DNA from: Candidatus Zhuqueibacterota bacterium RBG_16_48_16
GTDB taxonomy: Bacteria > Zhuqueibacterota > Zhuqueibacteria > Residuimicrobiales > Sediminimicrobiaceae
Assembly (NCBI GenBank): GCA_001771235.1
Contig: METF01000222.1
Location: 15,559-21,603, forward strand
Length of the DNA: 6,045 nt
Direction of reading: 5' to 3'
Position 1 is the first letter of the stretch. Each line of letters opens with the position of its first letter. Of the stretch, positions 1 through 6,042 are shown in pieces. The translations under genes were made by a program, and so were the position numbers. Under the pieces are notes generated by a model. It ran no database searches. It saw only the letters and a program-made list of their open reading frames with translations, and was not told where the DNA came from.

Positions 1-28
1 TGATGATGCCTTCATTGAATAACTTTTT

Positions 29-82
29 CTGGTCAATATTCTACAGGCACTGTTGAATATTCTACAGTTTTTTTTGAAAGAC
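29..82. promoter_or_regulatory. Phased tandem dyad sites upstream of copA (putative activator/operator sites)
   Basis: The arm AATATTCTACAG occurs at 35-46 and again, identically, at 56-67, exactly 21 bp (two helical turns) apart. The first copy pairs with CTGTTGAATATT at 50-61 across a 3-bp spacer, giving an inverted repeat matching at 11 of 12 positions. A degenerate right half-site lies one period upstream at 29-40 (10 of 12 matches), and a weaker one, mostly TTGAA, follows the second copy around 71-82. Symmetric sites on one helix face suggest cooperative binding by a dimeric regulator. The first dyad centre is about 70 bp upstream of the -24-like element, which is a normal place for a sigma-54 activator. 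The regulator is not in the window, and its identity and any link to copper are inferred. Confidence 0.5.
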
Positions 83-116
83 CTTTTTTGCCAATGAAAT
101 TGAGCGTGAATTGCTG

Positions 117-132
117 TGGCACGAATCTTGAC
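117..132 (+). promoter_or_regulatory. Possible sigma-54 (-24/-12) promoter of copA, imperfect
   Basis: TGGCACG at 117-123 is a perfect -24 half of a sigma-54 promoter. After the usual spacing, TTGAC at 128-132 stands where TTGC is expected, so the -12 GC is GA here. If real, transcription would start near 143 and leave a leader of about 39 nt before the copA ATG. The phased dyads upstream strengthen the idea, but the -12 mismatch is at a strongly conserved base, so the call is tentative. I found no clearly better -35/-10 pair in this leader. Confidence 0.3.
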
Positions 133-181
133 ATCGCCTAACCAAATTGATTTATTTTGGAATTAAACATAGGAGGCAACA

Positions 182-2860
182 ATGGCACGCGATCCGGTCT
201 GTGGAATGGAAGTAAAAAGCCCTCCGGAAATTTCGCTGGTATACGAGGGGCAAACATACGAGTTTTGCTCGCTCTCCTGCAAAACCAAATTTGCGGCCGA
301 GCCAACGAAATATATCATGGCGACTGCATACGCAGCAGATAAAAAAGCCACTTATCGAATCGACAACAACGGCATCGAGAAGCTGCAAATTCCGATCGTC
401 AATATGGATTGCGCTTCCTGCGCGGTGAATATCGAGAAGGAAATCAAGAGGCTGCCGGGAATGAAAAAGGTCGTGGTCAATTATACGACCGAGCTGGCCT
501 ATGTGGATTTCGACCCCTCACAAACGCATGTTGAAGATATTATGGCCGCCATTAAATCCAGCGGCTACCGGGCGGGCAGGTCCACCCTGCGCCTGGGAAT
601 TCGCGGCATGCACTGCGCTTCCTGCGTCAGTAAGATTGAAGACGAGCTGCGCCGCACACAGGGGGTGATCTCCGCCAGCGTGGATTTGGGCAGCGAATCC
701 GCTGCGGTGGACTATCTGCCGTCCATGATCCGGATTCAGGACATCAAAAAGATTATCGAGGAGCTTGGTTATCCCGTCTATGAAACCGGTGCCCCCGCTG
801 CGGCGGTAGCAAAAACCAGGGCAGAAGCAGAAGAGCCGGTGGATGAGAATCAACTGGCCCGCGAAAAAGAATACAAGACCCTGATGAGCAAGTTTATTTT
901 TGCGGCGGTCATTTCCCTTCCCTTTATTCTTTTCAGCTATCCTGCCTTATTTGGGCTGCCGGCCCAGCTTCAAAAGGGCAGTGATATCCTGCGTTTTATT
1001 TGGATTTCCATGTCGCTGCTGAGCTTGCCGGTCATGTTCTGGTCAGGCTCGCATTTTTATACCGGGGCAATGGCAGCCCTGCGAAACCGTTCCGCCAACA
1101 TGCACACCCTGATCGCCACCGGCATCAGCGCCGCATGGCTTTACTCCACCGTTGCGGCCGTGGCGCCGGGCATTTTCCCTAGCGAAGAATTGGCCGATGT
1201 CTTCTTTGATGTAGTAGCCGTCGTTGTAGCGCTGGTCGATCTGGGCATGGCGCTGGAGATCCGCGCCAAGGGCAAAAGCTCCGAAGCCATCAAAAAGCTC
1301 ATCGGCCTGCAGGCCAAGACCGCCCGGGTCGTCCGCGATGGGAAAGAAATCGACATTCCGGTGGAAGAAGTTGTGCTCGATGAAATCGTTCTGGTCAGGC
1401 CGGGGGAGAAAATACCGGTGGACGGCGTGATTGTTGACGGCTCTTCCGCCGTGGATGAATCGATGATTACCGGCGAATCCATTCCCGTTGAAAAACGCGC
1501 GGGCGATGAAGTCATCGGGGCTACCATAAACAAGACAGGCTCGTTTAAATTCCGTGCCACCAAAGTGGGCAAAGACACGGCCCTGGCGCAGATCATCGAG
1601 ATGGTGCAGCAGGCTCAAAGCTCCAAAGCGCCCATCCAGCGGGTGGTAGATAAAGTCTCCGGCTACTTTGTCCCGGCGGTCATCATCACAGCAATTCTTT
1701 CATTTGTGGTTTGGTACAATTTCGGCCCGGCACCGGAGCTGATTTATGCCTTGATCGTCTTCGTCACCGTACTGATCATCGCCTGCCCCTGTGCGCTGGG
1801 TCTGGCGACGCCCATTTCTCTCATGGTCGGTGTCGGCAAAGGCGCGGAAAACGGGATTCTGATTCGCAGCGGCGAAGCCCTGGAAACCGCACAAAAATTG
1901 AATGCGATTGTATTGGATAAGACCGGCACCATCACCGAAGGCAAGCCGTCACTGACGGATATAGTTACGGTAAACGGCTTTGAAGAGAATGCCGTGCTGC
2001 AGGCGGCCGCTTCGGTCGAGAAGGCTTCGGAGCACCCCCTGGGAGAGGCGATCATCAAGGGCGCGGAAGATCGTTCGATCTCACTGCGAGACCCGAAAAG
2101 TTTTAATGCGATTCCCGGCCATGGTGTGGAAGCCTCGGTGAACGGAAACTGGGTTATTCTTGGCAATCTAAAAATGATGAAAAAGTACGAGATTGCATTG
2201 GGAGGTCTCGAGCAGCGTAGCCAGCAACTGGCCGATGAAGGCAAGACGCCCATGTATGTTGCCATAAACGGCAAAGCCGCCGGTATAGTGGCCGTGGCTG
2301 ATACGGTGAAACCGGATTCCAAGGAGGCCATTGCCCGCTTAAAAAAATTAGAGCTTGAGGTGGTGATGATCACCGGCGATAACCAGCGCACGGCCAATGC
2401 CATTGCCCGGCAGGTGGGAATCGACCGCGTGCTCTCGGAGGTACTGCCCGAGGACAAGGCGTTTAACGTCCAGAAGCTGCAGCAGGAAGGGAAAATGGTC
2501 GCCATGGTGGGTGACGGTATCAACGACGCCCCGGCGCTGGCACAGGCGGATATAGGTCTGGCAATCGGCACCGGCACCGACGTGGCAATCGAGGCCTCGG
2601 ATATTACCCTGATCAAGGGCAGCCTCAAGGGCGTGGTGCTGGCGATTCAGCTTTCCCGCTCGACTATGAAGAACATTCGTGAAAACCTGTTCGGCGCTTT
2701 TTTCTATAACGGATTGGGAATCCCCGTGGCCGCCGGTCTGCTTTACCCGATTTTTGGCGTCCTGTTGTCTCCCTTGATTGCCGGCGCAGCGATGGCATTC
2801 AGCTCGGTGACTGTGGTCTCCAATGCGAACCGGCTGAGACGGTTTAAGCCGGGGGTTTGA
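182..2860 (+). CDS. copA: Cu(+)-exporting P1B-type ATPase with N-terminal YHS and two HMA domains
   Basis: This 892-residue inner-membrane pump uses ATP to expel Cu(I) from the cytoplasm. A YHS domain covers residues 1-45 (DPVCGM, then C29 and C33). Two HMA domains follow, with MDCASC at 75-80 and MHCASC at 143-148, then an Ala/Glu-rich linker at 201-230. Eight membrane segments are visible near 234-254, 272-288, 304-327, 338-360, 493-514, 522-544, 835-858 and 861-882. Catalytic motifs are complete: TGES 430-433, CPC 535-537, DKTGT 579-583 with phosphorylated D579, the HP motif at 618-619, TGD 731-733 and GDGINDAP 777-784. The Cu(I)-type signatures are present: N835 with Y842-N843 in segment 7, and M871 with S874-S875 in segment 8. 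This argues for Cu(I), or Ag(I), over Zn or Cd. The ATG is set by AGGAGG at 171-176, 5 nt away. It is longer than two-HMA CopA proteins because of the YHS module. A putative cupredoxin gene follows 134 bp downstream. Confidence 0.97.
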   Translation: MARDPVCGMEVKSPPEISLVYEGQTYEFCSLSCKTKFAAEPTKYIMATAYAADKKATYRIDNNGIEKLQIPIVNMDCASCAVNIEKEIKRLPGMKKVVVNYTTELAYVDFDPSQTHVEDIMAAIKSSGYRAGRSTLRLGIRGMHCASCVSKIEDELRRTQGVISASVDLGSESAAVDYLPSMIRIQDIKKIIEELGYPVYETGAPAAAVAKTRAEAEEPVDENQLAREKEYKTLMSKFIFAAVISLPFILFSYPALFGLPAQLQKGSDILRFIWISMSLLSLPVMFWSGSHFYTGAMAALRNRSANMHTLIATGISAAWLYSTVAAVAPGIFPSEELADVFFDVVAVVVALVDLGMALEIRAKGKSSEAIKKLIGLQAKTARVVRDGKEIDIPVEEVVLDEIVLVRPGEKIPVDGVIVDGSSAVDESMITGESIPVEKRAGDEVIGATINKTGSFKFRATKVGKDTALAQIIEMVQQAQSSKAPIQRVVDKVSGYFVPAVIITAILSFVVWYNFGPAPELIYALIVFVTVLIIACPCALGLATPISLMVGVGKGAENGILIRSGEALETAQKLNAIVLDKTGTITEGKPSLTDIVTVNGFEENAVLQAAASVEKASEHPLGEAIIKGAEDRSISLRDPKSFNAIPGHGVEASVNGNWVILGNLKMMKKYEIALGGLEQRSQQLADEGKTPMYVAINGKAAGIVAVADTVKPDSKEAIARLKKLELEVVMITGDNQRTANAIARQVGIDRVLSEVLPEDKAFNVQKLQQEGKMVAMVGDGINDAPALAQADIGLAIGTGTDVAIEASDITLIKGSLKGVVLAIQLSRSTMKNIRENLFGAFFYNGLGIPVAAGLLYPIFGVLLSPLIAGAAMAFSSVTVVSNANRLRRFKPGV

Positions 2861-2918
2861 ATCGGATATGGCGGTGAAGGTTGGGATTCGATTGAGTAGG
2901 GTTGGAGTATGGGAGAGG

Positions 2919-2958
2919 TGGAATAATGGAATGGTGGAATGATGGAATGATGGAAATT
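2919..2958. repeat. 8-bp tandem repeat, TGGAATGA type
   Basis: Five consecutive 8-bp steps begin with TGGAA: TGGAATAA, TGGAATGG, TGGAATGA, TGGAATGA and TGGAAATT. A decayed copy (TGTAATGG) follows after 2 bp. The array lies in the 134-bp spacer between copA and the cupredoxin gene and ends 24 nt before that gene's Shine-Dalgarno. The period is not a multiple of three and no convincing reading frame spans it, so it is a noncoding repeat. Two further arrays with the same period lie at 3429-3500 and 4697-4720. Confidence 0.8.
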
Positions 2959-2994
2959 GATGTAATGGATTTAGGATAGCGAAAGGAAAAAATC

Positions 2995-3372
2995 ATGGCA
3001 ATTGATCAAATCATCATAACAATCGCCGGACTGGCGCTGGCTGGCTTTGTGGCCTGGTTTTTCTGGTTTTCAGAGAAAAAAGCGACTCGTATCCAGGCCG
3101 GGCAGAGCGGCATGCAGGAAGCCTTTATCACCGTAAAGGGTGGATACACGCCGGATGTGATTGTGGTGCAGGCGGGAAAACCGGTGCGGCTCAATTTTCA
3201 CCGGGAAGAGACCGCCGCTTGCTCGGAGCAGGTGCTTTTCCCGGATTTTAAAAAACAGGCGACGCTGACACCGTTTAAAACCATACCGATTGAATTTACA
3301 CCGGAAAAAGCGGGTGAATACAATTTCCAGTGCGGCATGGGCATGCTGCATGGAAAGGTGATTGTGGAATAA
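2995..3372 (+). CDS. Membrane-anchored cupredoxin-like (plastocyanin-like) protein, putative copper binder
   Basis: The 125-residue protein has one N-terminal hydrophobic helix (about 5-25, ending WFFWF) followed by EKK, so the C-terminal domain probably sits in the periplasm, tethered to the inner membrane. Residues 41-125 look like a small cupredoxin beta-sandwich of the Cupredoxin_1 type: a strand with KPVRLNFHR (62-70), CSEQVLFPDF (76-85), then FTPEKAGEYNFQCGMGM (101-117) and a closing strand GKVIVE. Candidate copper ligands are H69, C76, C113, M115, M117 and H119. The ligand loop runs C..M..H rather than the classical C..H..M, so site type and oxidation state are uncertain. AAGGA at 2983-2987 fixes the ATG with 7 nt spacing. 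Position after copA suggests it accepts or buffers copper exported by the pump. That role is inferred; the fold is reasonably clear from pattern. Confidence 0.85.
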   Translation: MAIDQIIITIAGLALAGFVAWFFWFSEKKATRIQAGQSGMQEAFITVKGGYTPDVIVVQAGKPVRLNFHREETAACSEQVLFPDFKKQATLTPFKTIPIEFTPEKAGEYNFQCGMGMLHGKVIVE

Positions 3373-3428
3373 AGATTTCGAGTCTTTCAGGCTTCAAACG
3401 TCTGCTGCGTGCTTGGATGCTTGACGGA

Positions 3429-3500
3429 ATGGATGCATGATTGCATGACTGCATGGTTGCATGCAGTCATGCATCCATGCATCCATGCATCTATGCAGCA
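3429..3500. repeat. 8-bp array of ATG-N4 units forming a long inverted repeat
   Basis: Nine consecutive 8-bp units all start with ATG. The first four are of ATGRNTGC type (for example ATGGATGC, ATGACTGC) and the rest are of ATGCANNN type (for example ATGCAGTC, ATGCATCC). The sense therefore flips near 3460. As a result, 3429-3454 pairs with 3461-3486 at 24 of 26 positions around a 6-nt loop, which could form a strong RNA hairpin or a DNA cruciform. It lies in the 156-bp spacer between the cupredoxin gene and the protease gene and ends 16 nt before the protease Shine-Dalgarno. There is no following T-tract, so it is not a standard terminator, though it could attenuate readthrough or stabilise the upstream mRNA end. 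Confidence 0.85.
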
Positions 3501-3528
3501 AGAGAAACGATAGATAAGGAGAAACAAG

Positions 3529-4695
3529 ATGCCCGACACCAGGCCATCCCTTGCAAAATCGACATTGATGGCCACCATCATTGCTTCCGTACTCATCGGT
3601 GTTCTGGCCGGAGGGGGAATAGTCTATTTTACCATTGTCGGCAAGATCGCAGGTATACCGATAGCGTCGTCGGGCAAAATCGCAAGTGAGGCTCCGCTCT
3701 ATATGGAATCTGACACCATCCGCACCGTGGAAATCCAAAACGCCGTCACCGTGGCGGTTAGCAAAGTCGGCCCTGCGGTTGTCACCGTCATTAACCATCT
3801 CGAAAGCAGCGGCTTTAATCCGTTTTTCCGGCAGATGGAGCCGCACCCGCAAGCCTCGGGATCGGGAGTATTTATTTCGGAAAAGGGCTACGTCGTCACC
3901 AACAACCACGTGGTCGCAGGCAGCCGCTCGCTGGATGTCATCCTGCGCGACGGCAGGACGCTTGCGGCCAGGCTGGTCGGCACGGACGAGTTTGCCGACC
4001 TGGCTGTTCTTAAAGTCGATAAGTCGGCGCCAGCTTGGGCGGAGTTTGGCAATTCCGATGCCCTCAAGCCGGGCGAAACTGCCATTGCCATTGGCTCGCC
4101 GTTGGGAGAATTTCAAAACACCGTAACAGTCGGCGTAGTCAGTGCCACCGGACGGGCTCTGCCAACCGCCGAAGCCTACCAGATGGAGGATTTGGTGCAG
4201 ACCGACGCGGCCATTAACCGCGGCAACTCCGGCGGCCCGTTGGTTAATATCGCCGGACAGATCATCGGCATCAACACCCTGGTGGTGCGCGGCGGCGGCT
4301 CTCCCGGCGACGTGGCCGAAGGCATCGGCTTTGCCATTGCCTCCAATGCGGTGAAAGCGATCAGCAATCAATTGATCCAACAAGGCTCGGTGGCCCGCCC
4401 TTTTCTGGGCATCCAGTATCAGCTTATTACCCCTGATTTGGCGCGGATGTACGGGCTGCCGGTAAAGTGGGGTGTCTATATCACCGGTTTATCCCGAAAT
4501 GAGCCTGCGGCCGCGGCGGGCCTGCAGCCAGGAGATATCATTACCGGCATAGGCGGCGAAGAAATCGATGAAAACAGTCCGTTCATCAATTTGTTGTTCC
4601 GCCAGAAGCCGGGAGAGGACGTCAAGGTCACGTTTATCAGAGATGGCCGTGAACGGACGACCAATGTCAAGCTGGAAAAGAGGCAGAGCGGTTAA
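3529..4695 (+). CDS. htrA: Membrane-anchored HtrA/DegS-like serine protease with one PDZ domain
   Basis: This 388-residue protein is a trypsin-fold envelope protease or protease-chaperone. A hydrophobic segment at about 12-38 is an uncleaved anchor or signal, and the rest should face the periplasm. The protease domain spans about 70-285. The catalytic triad is H127 in TNNHVV, D157 in DLAVLK, and S234 in GNSGGP. One PDZ domain covers about 291-385, including the FLGI strand and the GLQPGDIITGI stretch (331-341). A single PDZ plus a membrane anchor is DegS-like architecture. DegP has two PDZ domains, and no RseA-type partner is visible, so the symbol is family-level only. AAGGAG at 3516-3521 supports the ATG with 7 nt spacing. 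It follows the two copper genes on the same strand, which suggests a role in clearing envelope proteins damaged by copper. That link is inferred from context. Confidence 0.93.
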   Translation: MPDTRPSLAKSTLMATIIASVLIGVLAGGGIVYFTIVGKIAGIPIASSGKIASEAPLYMESDTIRTVEIQNAVTVAVSKVGPAVVTVINHLESSGFNPFFRQMEPHPQASGSGVFISEKGYVVTNNHVVAGSRSLDVILRDGRTLAARLVGTDEFADLAVLKVDKSAPAWAEFGNSDALKPGETAIAIGSPLGEFQNTVTVGVVSATGRALPTAEAYQMEDLVQTDAAINRGNSGGPLVNIAGQIIGINTLVVRGGGSPGDVAEGIGFAIASNAVKAISNQLIQQGSVARPFLGIQYQLITPDLARMYGLPVKWGVYITGLSRNEPAAAAGLQPGDIITGIGGEEIDENSPFINLLFRQKPGEDVKVTFIRDGRERTTNVKLEKRQSG

Positions 4696-4696
4696 G

Positions 4697-4720
4697 ATGC
4701 ATGGATGCATGGATGCATTC
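4697..4720. repeat. 8-bp tandem repeat ATGCATGG immediately after the protease stop codon
   Basis: ATGCATGG occurs at 4697-4704 and 4705-4712, followed by ATGCATTC at 4713-4720. The array starts one base after the protease TAA (4693-4695). The unit is the reverse complement, up to phase, of the ATGCATCC units in the array at 3469-3484, so the protease gene is flanked by related arrays. Confidence 0.75.
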
Positions 4721-4742
4721 AGTGCTTGAACGAAAACTCAAG

Positions 4743-4763
4743 CGGTGCAGAGATTGCGCCGTT
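4743..4763 (+). terminator. Possible weak terminator hairpin downstream of the protease gene
   Basis: CGGTGC at 4743-4748 can pair with GCGCCG at 4756-4761 (six pairs, one G-U wobble) around a 7-nt loop. Only a weak T-rich stretch follows (TTGGTTATT), so intrinsic termination would be inefficient. It lies about 50 nt past the protease stop codon, a suitable place for the end of the copper module transcript. Confidence 0.25.
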
Positions 4764-4777
4764 GGTTATTAATAACC
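4764..4777. promoter_or_regulatory. Perfect 14-bp palindrome, possible operator
   Basis: GGTTATTAATAACC is a perfect palindrome with no spacer. It sits just after the weak hairpin in the gap between the protease gene and nuoA, about 390 bp upstream of the nuoA start. The form suits a site for a homodimeric repressor, but no second copy or promoter was found beside it, so its function is unknown. Confidence 0.3.
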
Positions 4778-4942
4778 TGCGGGGATCCAATAAAGCAATT
4801 AACGTAACTGATGATAGGATGCATAAAACATAACAAATTCGGAAATTTTGTTTTGGCAAAGCCGGTTAGGAGATGCAAAACCTATGGTTACCGATCACGG
4901 CGTACCAAAGACATAATAAAAATGACCGGATTCGATTTTTTA

Positions 4943-5000
4943 GCTCGTAGCTCAAGCTTTAGCTTGATGAGCAGCCTAAAGGCTGAGCTACAAACGCAAC
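4943..5000. repeat. REPIN-like repeat, copy 1 (two inverted REP-type hairpins)
   Basis: This 58-bp unit is repeated at 5022-5079 with two substitutions. Its outer arms GTAGCTCA (4947-4954) and TGAGCTAC (4984-4991) are perfect inverted repeats. Inside are two hairpins: CAAGC/GCTTG with loop TTTA (4953-4966), and CAGCC/GGCTG with loop TAAA (4972-4985). Read from each end inward, both halves give GTAGCTCA followed by a small hairpin with TTTA in its loop. They are therefore two REP-like elements in inverted orientation, the layout known as a REPIN. Such elements are usually mobilised in trans by a RAYT (TnpA-REP) transposase, which is not in the window. Confidence 0.75.
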
Positions 5001-5021
5001 AGCGATTGCAGCAAAAGATTG

Positions 5022-5079
5022 GCTCGTAGCTCAAGCATTAGCTTGATGAGCAGCCTAAAGGCTGAACTACAAACGCAAC
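5022..5079. repeat. REPIN-like repeat, copy 2
   Basis: The second 58-bp copy starts 21 bp after the first ends, in the same orientation, and matches it at 56 of 58 positions. One difference (T to A at 5037) lies in a hairpin loop. The other (G to A at 5066) lies in the outer stem, where it makes a C-A mismatch on the + strand but a tolerated G-U wobble in RNA read from the minus strand. It ends 88 bp before the nuoA start, so it could lie in the nuoA promoter or leader region. Confidence 0.75.
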
Positions 5080-5153
5080 CCTGTGATCGGTTATGTACAA
5101 CCTGTGCGCCGACACGGTATTCAGAGTCAAAATTCTTGTGTGCGGCTCTCACC

Positions 5154-5170
5154 GGAGGATATTTTCATTG
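5154..5170 (+). promoter_or_regulatory. Ribosome binding site that selects a TTG start for nuoA
   Basis: GGAGG at 5154-5158 lies 9 nt before TTG at 5168-5170, a good spacing. The next in-frame ATG, at 5183, is 24 nt from this site, and the farther upstream ATG at 5093 has no comparable site and would add 25 residues absent from NuoA proteins. TTG is therefore the likely start. Confidence 0.75.
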
Positions 5171-5572
5171 AACACCCAGACAATGGACACAACCGCAATC
5201 TGGCCCCTGGTCGTCTATTTCGCCGCCGTCATTGGCGTTGTATCGATCATGATCGGCTTGTCATCGATTTTGGGCCAGCGCCATAAAGAAAGAGAAACCG
5301 GTGAGCCTTATGAATCAGGTATTCTGCCGCAAGGCTCCGCACGCTTGCGATTATCTGCCCAATTCTACCTTGTGGCCGTGTTTTTTGTCATCTTTGATCT
5401 TGAAGCGATTTTTATTTTTGCCTGGGCCATTGGCGTGCGCGACCTGGGATGGGCTGGCTATATCGAAATTATGATTTTTATCGGCATTCTGGTTATCGCC
5501 CTTGTTTATCTTTGGAGATCAGGCGCCCTTGATTGGGGCAGCACCGGGCGAAGGAATTTGCGGTTACAATAA
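5168..5572 (+). CDS. nuoA: NADH-quinone oxidoreductase (complex I) subunit A
   Basis: NuoA is a small membrane subunit of respiratory complex I, near the quinone site and the start of the proton path. The 134-residue product (from TTG) has three hydrophobic helices at about 12-35, 65-88 and 97-117, the family's usual count, and a normal length. It carries the family hallmarks: PYESG (47-51), GSARLRLSAQFYLVA (56-70), FFVIFDLEA (72-80) with acidic D77 and E79, and GALDW (119-123) near the C-terminus. These match my memory of E. coli NuoA closely. The gene is preceded by two REPIN-like repeats. The following gene is a CBS-domain protein 35 bp away rather than nuoB, so it is separated from the usual nuo cluster or the cluster is broken up. 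Partner subunits must be encoded elsewhere. Confidence 0.95.
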   Translation: MNTQTMDTTAIWPLVVYFAAVIGVVSIMIGLSSILGQRHKERETGEPYESGILPQGSARLRLSAQFYLVAVFFVIFDLEAIFIFAWAIGVRDLGWAGYIEIMIFIGILVIALVYLWRSGALDWGSTGRRNLRLQ

Positions 5573-5607
5573 AAATAGGTTGAGTCGATTGGACGCGAGG
5601 TCAAGCT

Positions 5608-6042
5608 ATGAAAAGCGTCAGAGAAATCCTGGAGGCAAAGGGGCGCCAAGTTTGGTTCATTGGACCGGAATCTACCGTCTATGAAGCCCTAAGACTTATG
5701 GACAAGGCCGATGTGGGCGCCCTGGTGGTCATCGAGAAAGAGCAAGTTGTCGGCATTATTTCCGAGCGCGACTATGCACGAAAGGTGGTGCTTAAAGGCA
5801 AGTCATCCAAAGATACACCGGTCCGTGAGGTGATGACACCAAAAGTTGTCTATGTGCGCCCCGATGAGACCAGCGAGGACTGCATGGCGCTCATGAGCGA
5901 CAAACATGTCCGGCACTTGCCTGTCATTGAAAACGAAGAACTTGTCGGCGTCATTTCCATCGGCGATGTAGTCAAGGCCACCATTGCCGATAAGGAATTC
6001 ATTATCGAGCAGCTGACAAATTATATAAGCGGTGGCAGGTAA
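5608..6042 (+). CDS. Stand-alone protein with a pair of CBS domains
   Basis: This 144-residue soluble protein is almost entirely one Bateman module. The first CBS domain covers about residues 8-66 and ends in GIISERD (49-55). The second covers about 72-130, opens with VREVMTPKV and ends in GVISIGD (114-120). Each carries the S-x-x-D pattern (S52/D55 and S117/D120) that in this family often contacts the ribose of AMP, ADP or ATP, so nucleotide or energy-charge sensing is plausible. There is no effector domain, transmembrane segment or catalytic motif, so it must act through a partner, not identifiable here. GAGG at 5597-5600 supports the ATG with 7 nt spacing. The 35-bp gap to nuoA suggests co-transcription, which would tie it to respiration, but that is only positional evidence. 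The TAA lies 3 bases from the window end, so the gene is complete. Confidence 0.92.
   Translation: MKSVREILEAKGRQVWFIGPESTVYEALRLMDKADVGALVVIEKEQVVGIISERDYARKVVLKGKSSKDTPVREVMTPKVVYVRPDETSEDCMALMSDKHVRHLPVIENEELVGVISIGDVVKATIADKEFIIEQLTNYISGGR

Larger units (their letters stand above)
4696..5167. other. 472-bp intergenic region without a convincing gene
   Basis: This gap separates the copper/protease module from nuoA. In order it holds the ATGCATGG array, a weak hairpin, a 14-bp palindrome, an AT-rich imperfect hairpin (AACAAATT at 4832-4839 with AATTTTGTT at 4844-4852), two REPIN-like repeats and the nuoA leader. A 72-codon open frame at 4811-5029 runs through the first repeat and resembles no protein I recognise, so I do not call it a gene. 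A promoter for nuoA probably lies in 5080-5150, but I could not fix -35 and -10 boxes. Confidence 0.7.

Noticed and set aside
1744..2628. 294-codon open frame on the minus strand
   Set aside because: It is antisense to the copA catalytic core and has a low-complexity Ser/Ala-rich product with no known motif.
2830..2852. CCGGCT/AGCCGG hairpin as a copA terminator
   Set aside because: It lies within the last codons of copA, has an 11-nt loop and lacks a following T-tract.
3429..3486. Rho-independent terminator after the cupredoxin gene
   Set aside because: The stem is long but is not followed by a T-tract, and the symmetry comes from an octamer array, unlike a normal GC-rich terminator stem.
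3394..4383. Long open frame of 329 codons on the minus strand
   Set aside because: It lies almost wholly antisense to the protease gene, whose triad and PDZ motifs are unmistakable. The frame has no recognisable motif and reads into the octamer array.
4811..5029. 72-codon open frame on the plus strand in the gap before nuoA
   Set aside because: It has no Shine-Dalgarno, no recognisable domain, and its C-terminal third is the translation of a REPIN-like repeat.
4943..5079. CRISPR array
   Set aside because: There are only two units, 58 bp long, each internally dyad-symmetric, with a single 21-bp gap and no cas gene. REPIN architecture explains them better.
5093..5167. Longer nuoA start at ATG 5093
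   Set aside because: The added 25 residues do not fit NuoA, no ribosome site precedes that ATG, and GGAGG at 5154-5158 points to TTG 5168.
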